Assembly: GCA_902537895.1 (NCBI GenBank)
Contig: CACBCU010000006.1
Location: 1 to 49,385 of the forward strand
Source: an uncultured Pelagibacteraceae bacterium
Lineage (GTDB): Bacteria; Pseudomonadota; Alphaproteobacteria; Pelagibacterales; Pelagibacteraceae
Length of the DNA stretch: 49,385 nt
Reading direction: 5' to 3'
How positions within the stretch are numbered: position 1 is the stretch's first letter; the number at the start of each line of letters is the position of its first letter. Made by a program: the position numbers and the translations under genes. This document shows positions 1-8,059 of this stretch, in pieces. The notes below the pieces were generated by a model. It saw only the letters and a list, made by a program, of their open reading frames with translations. It did not search any database and was not told where the DNA came from.

Positions 1-283
1 TGTCTGTTGTTAATTCTTGATAGATCATTACAGAAATAGTGTTTAAGTTTTCAATAACTCTTTCATAATCCCATGAGAGATCAACATTATTACAATTTAG
101 TTCTCTAAAATAATAAACTTCTGTTAATGGGATAGCTGGTTTTATCTCAGCTGCAATAATATTAAGATCACTTGTTTTTTTTTCAATTGCGAAGTTATAT
201 CTGCAAACGTTTGAGGTTGCCCAATACATCAATGATGTAATTATGATTGCAACAAAAATCATTACTTTGCTTATACCAAACAT
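1..283 (-). CDS. Membrane-anchored protein of unknown function, truncated by the window edge
   Basis: An open frame starts at an ATG whose complement is 281-283 and runs off the left edge after 94 codons without a stop. The first ~22 residues (MFGISKVMIFVAIII...) are hydrophobic and look like a signal anchor or signal peptide. They are followed by a polar region containing YYFRELNC and a Trp-Asp-Tyr segment. It begins 11 bp after the stop of the GAF/SpoIIE phosphatase on the same strand, so the two are probably co-transcribed. I do not recognise the family. The N-terminal anchor and the position behind a signalling phosphatase are the only functional hints. Confidence 0.6.
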   Translation of the reverse strand, partial: MFGISKVMIFVAIIITSLMYWATSNVCRYNFAIEKKTSDLNIIAAEIKPAIPLTEVYYFRELNCNNVDLSWDYERVIENLNTISVMIYQELTTD

Positions 284-294
284 AAAATAAAAAA

Positions 295-1644
295 TTATTT
301 CCCATCAACAACGACTATAGTTAAATCATCTTTTTGTATACGACCTGATCTAATAATATCTTCAACTATTTTATTTAGTCTCTCATGGTTTGGTACTTGC
401 TGATATTTTTTTATATAATTTTTAAAACCTTCAGACTCTAACATGTCTCCCTTAGAATTTTTAATTTCAGTAATACCATCAGTAAAAATATACATTGAAC
501 TATTTTTAAAATTAATTTTTGTTTCTTTGAATTTATATTTCGGTGCAATGCCTAACGGTGGACCAGCTTCTTCGAAATTAGAAAAGTTTCCATCATCAGA
601 ATAAATTATCGGTGGTTCGTGTCCTGCATTTGCTAAAGTTAATTCTTTTTTGTTACTATCATAAATTCCTATTAACATTGTAACAAACATTCCTCTTGAA
701 GTGGTCTCACATATTTCTGAATTTAAAATATCTAAAAGTTCTGCTGCCGAATAATTTGTTTTACTTAAACATCTATAAAGACTTGACGCCTTTGACATTA
801 GTAACGAAGATTTAATTCCTTTTCCTGATACATCTGCAACGCCAAAACCATAAACTCCTTCAGAAAGTTTTGCAAAATTATAAAAATCTCCTGAAACAAC
901 TTTCGCTGGAATATTTATACCAGCAATTGGGAAATTTTCTTTTTGATTTTTGGAGAGTAAAGTTTTTTGTATCTCACCAACTATTTCAATTTCTTTTTGC
1001 ATTCTGTTCTTATCAATTAAATCTTTTGCCATCTTTGCGTTTCTTATCGCTAAAGCTGCTGGACCAGATAAAGTTTCCAAAAGTTTTCTATCGTTTTCTT
1101 CAAAAAGTTTGTTACTTGTTTTTTTATTCAAACAATGAATAACACCAATACATTCCTCTGATACGATCAATGGTGAACATAGCACTGAGTATGTCGTAAA
1201 ATTTGTTTTGTTATCTAAATCAAAATAAAATTCAGCAATCTCTCTTATATCTTTTCTTACATCGCCAACTCTAATACATTTTTTCATTACCGCTGCTTTT
1301 CCCATCACACCTTGTGTAATAGGAATTTCAAAATCTTCTAAATAAGCTTGATGTTTTGATGCAATACATTGGAAGCTTTGACTTTTATCATCTATTAAAA
1401 AGATGTTTGCTGCTTGTGCATTTATTCTTTTGATTATTAATTCCAACGAATTGTTTAACGTTTCTTTTAGGTCAAGAGACATTGCAAACTCTTGATTCAT
1501 TTTTGTAATTAGCTCTAAATCTTTGCTACTGGTATCTTCTTTTACAGGGATTTCTTTTTTTCTAGAGCCAAAAAACATATTATTTATAAATTGATATTCA
1601 TTTAATTTTTGATATTTTTGAAAGTGATGGATATCATTATTCAT
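295..1644 (-). CDS. GAF-domain PP2C/SpoIIE-type serine phosphatase (RsbU-like)
   Basis: This 449-residue protein has a GAF sensor domain at about residues 55-202 and a SpoIIE/RsbU-type PP2C phosphatase domain at about 235-449. The metal-binding signatures are clear: SGD at 251-253, DVSGKG at 271-276, NAGH at 339-342, TDG at 388-390 and DD at 439-440. Such enzymes usually dephosphorylate an anti-sigma-factor antagonist (STAS protein) or another phosphoserine protein in partner-switching pathways, with the GAF domain sensing a small ligand. No STAS or HPK-like kinase partner is visible in the window. It has no signal peptide, so it is likely cytoplasmic. It is divergent from pilD and faces the pilus cluster, so a role in pilus or surface control is possible but is only inference. 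Confidence 0.9.
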   Translation of the reverse strand: MNNDIHHFQKYQKLNEYQFINNMFFGSRKKEIPVKEDTSSKDLELITKMNQEFAMSLDLKETLNNSLELIIKRINAQAANIFLIDDKSQSFQCIASKHQAYLEDFEIPITQGVMGKAAVMKKCIRVGDVRKDIREIAEFYFDLDNKTNFTTYSVLCSPLIVSEECIGVIHCLNKKTSNKLFEENDRKLLETLSGPAALAIRNAKMAKDLIDKNRMQKEIEIVGEIQKTLLSKNQKENFPIAGINIPAKVVSGDFYNFAKLSEGVYGFGVADVSGKGIKSSLLMSKASSLYRCLSKTNYSAAELLDILNSEICETTSRGMFVTMLIGIYDSNKKELTLANAGHEPPIIYSDDGNFSNFEEAGPPLGIAPKYKFKETKINFKNSSMYIFTDGITEIKNSKGDMLESEGFKNYIKKYQQVPNHERLNKIVEDIIRSGRIQKDDLTIVVVDGK

Positions 1645-1672
1645 ACGCCCAATTTCTATTTACACCTAGCCG

Positions 1673-1700
1673 ATGCAATGGTTTTTGTACAATATTGCAT
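1673..1700. promoter_or_regulatory. Inverted repeat between divergent phosphatase and pilD genes
   Basis: The 99-bp divergent gap holds a perfect 7-bp dyad, ATGCAAT (1673-1679) and ATTGCAT (1694-1700), separated by 14 bp. A second, imperfect pair, GCCCAATTT (1647-1655) and AAATGGGC (1701-1708), partly flanks it. The position suits an operator serving both promoters, or a hairpin in either 5' leader. No regulator is identified and the assignment rests on symmetry and location only. Confidence 0.35.
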
Positions 1701-1743
1701 AAATGGGCTCATAGAACTTTCCTCTCAAATTAAGTTATAGTTT

Positions 1744-2508
1744 GTGCTCTATATTATAGCATTTATCTTTGGAAGTATATGGGGGAGTTTTAGTAACGTT
1801 TGCATTCACAGAATTCCCAAAAACATGGGTATTATTAAAGATCGATCGATTTGTCCAAACTGCCAAAAAATGATTAAATGGTATGACAACATTCCATTAT
1901 TATCTTTCATTATTCTAAAAGCTCAATGTAGAAACTGTTCAGCAGATATTAGTTGGAATTATTTTGTAGTTGAATTGATTGCAGCTATCAGTTTTGTCAT
2001 AATATTTTATTTTTTTGGGATCTCTTTAACAACACTTCTTTTTTTTATCTTAAGTATTTGTTTTATTGTAATTTTTTTTATAGATCTCAAACATTTCATA
2101 ATTCCAAATGAAATAACATACCCATTAATGGTGATTGGTTTTCTAAAATCATTCGACCCAAATTTAAATACTAACTTATTTCCAAATTTTCTTAACTCTT
2201 TAATAGGTGGACTGTTTGGTTTTGCTATCATTTGGTTAATAATTTTTATTTATAAAAAGTTGAGAAATAAGGAAGGTATGGGTTTGGGAGATGCTAAATT
2301 ACTTTCGGCAATGGGTTTTTGGTTCGGCTGGGTTTCAATTCCGTTTATAATTTTTTTTTCATCAGCGATAGCTCTATTAAGTGTAATTCCTGACTTAATT
2401 AAAAATAAAAAAAAACTTTCCTCCCAAATACCTTTTGGACCACATTTAATTATTGGAAATATTATTTTTATTACTTTTGTTGATCAAATTAAATTATTTT
2501 TGATCTAG
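1744..2508 (+). CDS. pilD: Prepilin peptidase / N-methyltransferase (type IV leader peptidase)
   Basis: This 254-residue polytopic membrane enzyme cleaves the leader of type IV prepilins after Gly and N-methylates the new N-terminus. The zinc-binding cysteine pairs of the methyltransferase part are present (C37/C40 and C62/C65). Both aspartates of the aspartic peptidase are visible, D114 in FFIDLKH and D183 in the GMGLGD motif. The start is a GTG that gives the usual hydrophobic N-terminus with GSF-N-V-I-R-P features. It converges on pilY1, sharing the four bases CTAG across both stop codons. Its substrates are presumably the four minor pilins encoded just beyond pilY1. Confidence 0.95.
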   Translation: MLYIIAFIFGSIWGSFSNVCIHRIPKNMGIIKDRSICPNCQKMIKWYDNIPLLSFIILKAQCRNCSADISWNYFVVELIAAISFVIIFYFFGISLTTLLFFILSICFIVIFFIDLKHFIIPNEITYPLMVIGFLKSFDPNLNTNLFPNFLNSLIGGLFGFAIIWLIIFIYKKLRNKEGMGLGDAKLLSAMGFWFGWVSIPFIIFFSSAIALLSVIPDLIKNKKKLSSQIPFGPHLIIGNIIFITFVDQIKLFLI

Positions 2509-5500
2509 AACCCTGTGTCTCTCCATCCACCTTTGTTAGATAAAATTTCCCCAGGCACTGATAGAATTGAGTATAAAGTTTCTGCATTCTCGCTAGGCCC
2601 AGCAACGTTTGCAAATAACTTATCTCCGAAGATAACTAGCTCAGATAAAACCCCTTCTCTTACGAAAGTACAAGTCTGAACCGAAGCTTCTCTGCCTTTA
2701 ACAAGTTTGTGTGAATTGTCAGTTCCACATTCATCATCGTGTACACAAATAAATGCATTACCAATATTACATACATTTTGTCCCGCAGGTGGTTCGTACA
2801 CAGGAAAATAAACTTGTCCTTTAAATAATGTCGGTGGCGCAGATGCTTTTCTAAAACCAGAGTTTGGCACAGTGTCCTGGTCCTGAGTTCCAGCAGTTGT
2901 CCCAAGATTAGTAGTTGGAAGAGTTATAGGATCTAGATGATACACCCAAGCATCTTCTGCATCTGGACAAGCATCACCTGTATCGTCTAAAGAGACATCT
3001 GAACAATGTGTAGCATCATCAATAGATTTTGCTGCATCAGCGTCAGCATGCGCAGCAGAGACGAAGATGTCAGAGCTTTGTAGTGGCACCTGAGAGGGCA
3101 CGAAAAAAGGATACTCTCTATCTCTTATACCATATAAAATATTATCCATGCCTATAGTTTTGTCTCCAAGCGCATTAAAGTCTCCTGTCCCACCAAATAA
3201 CCAGAAATCTTTTGTTGTATTACCTATTCCAGCGTCCATTCCAAAAAATGAGTACCTTCTATTAGTAGTATTCGCGTTTAATCTAAATAATGTTTTCTGA
3301 TTGAAAAGAGCTGCACCATTTGCAGTGGAGTCTGTTAAATTTATTTTTGTAATTTTTCCTTCTCTGTCATTTATATAAACCATTGCTCCTCGCCAAGGAA
3401 TACCAAAGGCTGTATCAGGAGTGATAACTACTGGTGTAGTGGGAACAGCATTATTGATTTCACTACCGTTTGCTGTTGTAATTCCACTATTTCCAAAAGC
3501 AAATCCTGTAGGATGAGTGTCAACAATAGTTATTGGACCACCATTAGTCGACGAACCATAAAGTCTTCCAGGATTAGCGGTATCAGATAAATCAACCAAA
3601 AATAAAGCTGATCCAGTACATGCATTTGCAGTAGACATTCCGCCGCCCATAATTGCTACATATTTATCGTTTAAAGGTTCATCTTGCTCACCTTCAATGT
3701 CGGAAGGGAGCCTCACTATTCTTGGTGTTGACCAAGTTTCTCCTAATTTACTATAATCAAATTGCGCATCGGCAATCGTTGTTGCCGTACATGATGTCTG
3801 GATAAAAATATTGTCAGATTGCGATGTAGTGACATTTCCTGCAGCATCAACTGTTGATGAGTCCCCTCGGTCAATAGTTTTGCTTGTATTAAAAGTAATT
3901 ACAAGTTCGTTATTTTGCATTCTTGCAGAGGTAAAATCAATCTTTTCGAATGTGCCATCAACTAGCTCAGTAACATTTAGTAAGGCTCTATCAATATCTT
4001 GACCTTCTGCTGTGTTAAGCTGAATATCCCTGAAGGTATAAGTTCTACCCGTATAACAGGAATTTGTTCCATCCACTATAAAGTTATCAATATTCCCATC
4101 AGCTGGATCTGGTCCTTGGCAACTTGAACGATTATCTCGATTTGTAGTTGGAGCTGGTATCTGTATATCTCCAACTTGTGGAGCAGTATCAACTGTAAAC
4201 GTACCATCTGCAATTGCATCATCTATTGTATCTTGTGTCCAAAGAGTGTCCTCTCCATCATCTTGACGGGCCTGATTGTAATTATTAAGTGCTATTTGTC
4301 CCTCCTCTGACTGAGTTAAAGAAGCCTGACCTGATGCGTACTCATAACTAGTTAAGTCTCCATCATGGTCTGCGATGTGGACAACGTTGTTTATGTAATC
4401 ATTATATACTGTGAACATGTGAAGAGGACCTGCTGCTGGCTCAACAATTGGATTTGTAACGTCGAGGACAGTAAAACCGGATCCACCTCTTCCAAATGGA
4501 ACAAACAATATAGTATGCCAACTTGGGCTTTCCTCGATTGTTCCCAGAGGTGTTAAACCTTTTATAAACACATCGTGCACAACTGGTGAGCCATCGACAC
4601 CAAATATTGCATTACTTCCTCCCTTGCTTCCATCAACAGAGCCATTGAGAGATTCATTAATTATATTTGGTAGCTTACCAATTAATATTGGTGGGAGAAA
4701 TGCCCACTCTTCATCACCAGTCTCAGCGTTAAAAGCATGTATCAACCCACTGTTTGAACCAGCATAAATGACGTTTCTTCTATTTTGTTGTGCAGTCTTA
4801 AAGGCTTGATAATTATTAATAGACCTGAAATAAGCCTCTTCATTATTTGAAGAGAATTCAACATTACCGTCTGGTGCTCCAACTTCTATTAACTGAGAAT
4901 GATATATATCACCGAGAACATGATCCCTTAATTCTGTTGTTCCTGTATCGTTTGCCCCAGTTGTACAATCTCCGTCGTAATCAAAAAAATCCTGGCCAGC
5001 TAAGAAGCGGAAAAGACCTTTCACTTCATCATCTGTAGTGTCATCTCCACCACACCTTGAAGTCGAAGTATGATAATTAGTTATTTGAAAACCTAACATC
5101 TCCATATCAGGTTCAAGAAGAAGTGCGTTGTCATCATTAAGATTATCCCAATTTCCAATATAGCCACCACCTTCCACATCACTTATTACCGTCCATAGGT
5201 TTCTGCTATCATCAGTACTATAATTTCCAGCACTATTAGAAGATTGATTTCGAACTTGTATAGATGCATCCCAATTTCCAGGATAATCTATTTCATGCTC
5301 GACTGTACCATCAGCATTTAAGTGTTTTCTTAAAATAGTTCCTTGCCATTCACCAAATTGTTCATAAGAAAATTGCGCTTGATACAGTGAACCTCCTTTT
5401 TCAATAGTTGCCGTAATTGAGGGTGCAGTAAATGACAAACGTTCAGCTAAAATTTGTCTAATTTTTTGTTGAAGTTGAGTTGTGAGCTCTTCGGGAGTTC

Positions 5501-7451
5501 TTGCAATAATTGTGGGCTCACAGTCTGGTTGCCCAGCTGCAGCGCATGATCCAACTACCGCTAATTCATCAAATGATTGCATTCCCGCTGGATTTATTCC
5601 ATCTCCATATGCAACGAATAAAGTTTTAACACTGGGGGTCATGTTCCTTAAAGCCTCTAGTCTTGCAGCAGTTCTGCCTCTGTTTCTACTTGATGGTAAT
5701 CCAGTTTTCTTTTGCATTCCATCGCCAATAACAATCACATAATTTAGCTGACAGTCAGAATTAGGATCATGAGGACTAACACCCTCACCACCAGTAAAAT
5801 AATCATGAGCAATTTGAGAAAAAGCTTCTGCGTCTGTACCAAAGGCTGTTCTTATTCTACGTACCTCTGGTATAGCTAAAGCGGCACCCTCCGGTCCAAC
5901 TCCAACGTTTAAACAAGAATTAGTCGTACAAATTCTACTTCTAGTACCGGTCCATCCTCCATAATAATTACAAGGATTATTGTTGTTATGACACCAGCTA
6001 CCACCCCTTCCTCTAGGCCTTCCCCGATCAGGTCTTACACCTGTACCAAAATTTCGTTCACCAGCGTTCCAATGACCAAAACCAAAATTTGCCCCAGAGG
6101 TTAATGTATTGTCAGATAAAATCGCGATGATTGCCCGCTTTGCTCCTTCCAGTCTAGAAAACTGCTGTCCACCGTATTGAACTTGCCACGCGGTGTCTTG
6201 TGTTCCTTGAACAAATCCATTAGTGAGCAGCTCATCCACAAAGCCATCATGAGTAAATATAATTCTATTGTTAGATATATTTAGTCCACCTAGAGCTTGA
6301 ACTATACGTATATCGGTAGAAGCTAAATCACCTGCGGCGATTGCATCTCCATTATCATCAACGTTTGCGAGTGTGCTTGCTGTTCCTGCGAAAACAGTTG
6401 CAAAACAACTTCCGTCATTTTGCCATGAAATACGTTGAATTATACGTTCACGGTTACCCCCAACAACCATTTCATCATCATTGACTAAATCAAACACAGT
6501 AGTAAATGTCATTTCCAGTCCCGCTCGTCTAACTACTCCATCGCAAAACCTAGTCCTTTGACTTCTATCAGTTACAACTCGAGTATTTCCTCGTGCCTCT
6601 GTTGTGTATCCATGAACATCTCCATCATCAGAAATATACATCATAGTTGAATCGCTATTTAATCGTAATCTCGATCCATCTCTAAGTCTGTCCCATATAT
6701 TGCCTCTCCGAGCTCGATTTGCAACACGCGCGCACTCTCCTGCTGCCAGATTACATGAGAACATGAAACCATTTCTACTGTCTCTACCATAAACAGCAAC
6801 GATAGTTTGACCAGCAGCATTCTGACTAATATCAAATCCTCTAATTTGAAAACCTCTTCTGCCACCCCCTGGAACTAAAGCAAGTCTGCATCTAAAATTT
6901 TCATCTAAAGCAAAAACTGCAGTCATGTTATTGTTTTGTTGATATTGACCCACAAATAAAAGGTTCTCTCCATTAATGTTGGTTCGGCCGACAGTGACAT
7001 TTCTCAAATAACGCACACCATGATATGATCGATTTGTAGAAATATTTGTATTCATTCCTACCCTGTTATTACGATTGATTGACCAGTCACAACTTCGGTC
7101 AGTACCAGCTCCTGCAACCCATTTTCTTACTTCATAAGAAGATCCGTTGTCTCTAAGCCCTGTCATATTAGCTCTTTCCCCAGCAGCATCGATAAGATAT
7201 AGACCTCCACCACGTCTGCTGGCAGCTGTTAAGTATCTTTCTCCAGTGTCAGGATTGATCGTTACAGATGTGATGTTAGGCAGACCATCACCTATATTAT
7301 TATCCATACTGGCAGAGCTATCTAATAAAATTAGAATATTCGCCCTAACATCACCTTCTCCAGATCCTGGTGGAAGGGGTTTTGCATAAGTAAATTGATT
7401 AAAATTTAAAGTAAAAATCAATAAAAATAATATTTTATATAAGCTTTTCAT
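2505..7451 (-). CDS. pilY1: PilY1-type pilus tip adhesin with inserted domain in its VWA region
   Basis: This 1648-residue secreted protein has a signal peptide (residues 1-23, cleavage near TYA-K). A von Willebrand A MIDAS motif, DSSASM, lies at 44-49. The rest of the VWA fold appears only much later (helix RLEGAKRAII from 433, strand NYVIVIGDG near 571). Between them is an insert of roughly 370 residues with propeller-like strands. The C-terminal half matches the PilC/PilY1 beta-propeller: VIYAGSNSGLIHAFNAETG near 892, a DHDGD calcium-type loop near 1029, and KYVAIMGGGMS. PilY1 sits at the type IV pilus tip with the minor pilins and acts in adhesion, pilus extension and surface sensing. It is the last gene of the pilT-fimT-pilVWX operon, 15 bp after the 173-residue gene. 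Base composition is higher in G+C than in neighbouring housekeeping genes. Confidence 0.92.
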   Translation of the reverse strand: MKSLYKILFLLIFTLNFNQFTYAKPLPPGSGEGDVRANILILLDSSASMDNNIGDGLPNITSVTINPDTGERYLTAASRRGGGLYLIDAAGERANMTGLRDNGSSYEVRKWVAGAGTDRSCDWSINRNNRVGMNTNISTNRSYHGVRYLRNVTVGRTNINGENLLFVGQYQQNNNMTAVFALDENFRCRLALVPGGGRRGFQIRGFDISQNAAGQTIVAVYGRDSRNGFMFSCNLAAGECARVANRARRGNIWDRLRDGSRLRLNSDSTMMYISDDGDVHGYTTEARGNTRVVTDRSQRTRFCDGVVRRAGLEMTFTTVFDLVNDDEMVVGGNRERIIQRISWQNDGSCFATVFAGTASTLANVDDNGDAIAAGDLASTDIRIVQALGGLNISNNRIIFTHDGFVDELLTNGFVQGTQDTAWQVQYGGQQFSRLEGAKRAIIAILSDNTLTSGANFGFGHWNAGERNFGTGVRPDRGRPRGRGGSWCHNNNNPCNYYGGWTGTRSRICTTNSCLNVGVGPEGAALAIPEVRRIRTAFGTDAEAFSQIAHDYFTGGEGVSPHDPNSDCQLNYVIVIGDGMQKKTGLPSSRNRGRTAARLEALRNMTPSVKTLFVAYGDGINPAGMQSFDELAVVGSCAAAGQPDCEPTIIARTPEELTTQLQQKIRQILAERLSFTAPSITATIEKGGSLYQAQFSYEQFGEWQGTILRKHLNADGTVEHEIDYPGNWDASIQVRNQSSNSAGNYSTDDSRNLWTVISDVEGGGYIGNWDNLNDDNALLLEPDMEMLGFQITNYHTSTSRCGGDDTTDDEVKGLFRFLAGQDFFDYDGDCTTGANDTGTTELRDHVLGDIYHSQLIEVGAPDGNVEFSSNNEEAYFRSINNYQAFKTAQQNRRNVIYAGSNSGLIHAFNAETGDEEWAFLPPILIGKLPNIINESLNGSVDGSKGGSNAIFGVDGSPVVHDVFIKGLTPLGTIEESPSWHTILFVPFGRGGSGFTVLDVTNPIVEPAAGPLHMFTVYNDYINNVVHIADHDGDLTSYEYASGQASLTQSEEGQIALNNYNQARQDDGEDTLWTQDTIDDAIADGTFTVDTAPQVGDIQIPAPTTNRDNRSSCQGPDPADGNIDNFIVDGTNSCYTGRTYTFRDIQLNTAEGQDIDRALLNVTELVDGTFEKIDFTSARMQNNELVITFNTSKTIDRGDSSTVDAAGNVTTSQSDNIFIQTSCTATTIADAQFDYSKLGETWSTPRIVRLPSDIEGEQDEPLNDKYVAIMGGGMSTANACTGSALFLVDLSDTANPGRLYGSSTNGGPITIVDTHPTGFAFGNSGITTANGSEINNAVPTTPVVITPDTAFGIPWRGAMVYINDREGKITKINLTDSTANGAALFNQKTLFRLNANTTNRRYSFFGMDAGIGNTTKDFWLFGGTGDFNALGDKTIGMDNILYGIRDREYPFFVPSQVPLQSSDIFVSAAHADADAAKSIDDATHCSDVSLDDTGDACPDAEDAWVYHLDPITLPTTNLGTTAGTQDQDTVPNSGFRKASAPPTLFKGQVYFPVYEPPAGQNVCNIGNAFICVHDDECGTDNSHKLVKGREASVQTCTFVREGVLSELVIFGDKLFANVAGPSENAETLYSILSVPGEILSNKGGWRDTGF

Positions 7452-7466
7452 AATTTTAAATTAATA

Positions 7467-7988
7467 CTACATCATAATTTCTATTACATCAGGTCCAAAC
7501 ATAAATTCCTTTAGTTCAGGTTTGGAAATGGTTAATGTTTCATAATTACCTTTAGTATCACTAACTCGACCATAGATTACATCCTCACCAAAAGACTCGA
7601 GTGGTATGCCACCAACCCAATCTTCATCTAAAACTTCTTGCGTTGTAAATCCCAAAGTACTATTAGCAAAATTAAAAATTTTATTAGTACTCGCTTCGCC
7701 AAATCCCCCAAAAATTTCAGTTCCGATAATTTTACCCTCTCTAACGTATACTCTAATAGTTGAGTTTTCTAGTTCAGTGTTCTCACAAAAATCAAAGCTA
7801 TCATACTCATTTACAAATGTTAAAGGCTCAGCGGGATCAACTGTTGGATCATTTAAAAGATCGTATTTTTCAGTTAAAGTTGTCATTGGGGTTCCTATTT
7901 TTTCTTTCAAAAATTCACATGCGAAACTAAAATTTATCGTCCCGATAAATAAAACGAATGATGTGAAGATAACAAAGATTCTTTTCAT
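7467..7988 (-). CDS. Unrecognised secreted protein inside the pilus operon (between pilX and pilY1)
   Basis: This encodes 173 residues from the ATG complementary to 7986-7988. A TTG 18 bp upstream would extend it, but the ATG gives the better signal peptide, with a Lys-Arg start, a hydrophobic core and SFA before Cys. The mature part is acidic, with two cysteines near its N-terminal half (C after SFA, and in DFCEN) that could form a disulfide, several short beta-like stretches, and a C-terminal GPDVIEIMM. I cannot assign it to a family. It is in the position where other pilus clusters keep small accessory genes near pilY1. An export chaperone, a minor tip subunit or a PilY1 partner is possible, but nothing in the sequence decides. 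Confidence 0.75.
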   Translation of the reverse strand: MKRIFVIFTSFVLFIGTINFSFACEFLKEKIGTPMTTLTEKYDLLNDPTVDPAEPLTFVNEYDSFDFCENTELENSTIRVYVREGKIIGTEIFGGFGEASTNKIFNFANSTLGFTTQEVLDEDWVGGIPLESFGEDVIYGRVSDTKGNYETLTISKPELKEFMFGPDVIEIMM

Positions 7989-8059
7989 TAATAAAATATT
8001 ACCCAATTTTTTGAAAAAATAAAATTATACATTTTGTTAATCGACTGACCATTTTGAGT

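Noticed and set aside
870-1142. Plus-strand open frames inside the phosphatase gene
   Set aside because: They are antisense to the GAF and phosphatase domains, without start context or recognisable features.
5482-5742. Plus-strand open frame inside pilY1
   Set aside because: It is antisense to the VWA domain; stop codons are simply rarer in this higher-G+C region.
2505-7451. PilY1 as two fused or broken genes because of its size and split VWA
   Set aside because: The frame is continuous with one signal peptide at the start and the PilC-type domain at the end; an inserted domain explains the layout.
7989-8006. TTG start for the secreted gene between pilX and pilY1
   Set aside because: The ATG 18 bp later gives a cleaner signal peptide; TTG adds only six residues.
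7606-8022. 138-codon plus-strand open frame opposite the 173-residue secreted gene
   Set aside because: It lies antisense to a frame with a clear signal peptide and operon context, and its composition (Ser/Lys/Val-rich, no domain) is that of a shadow frame.
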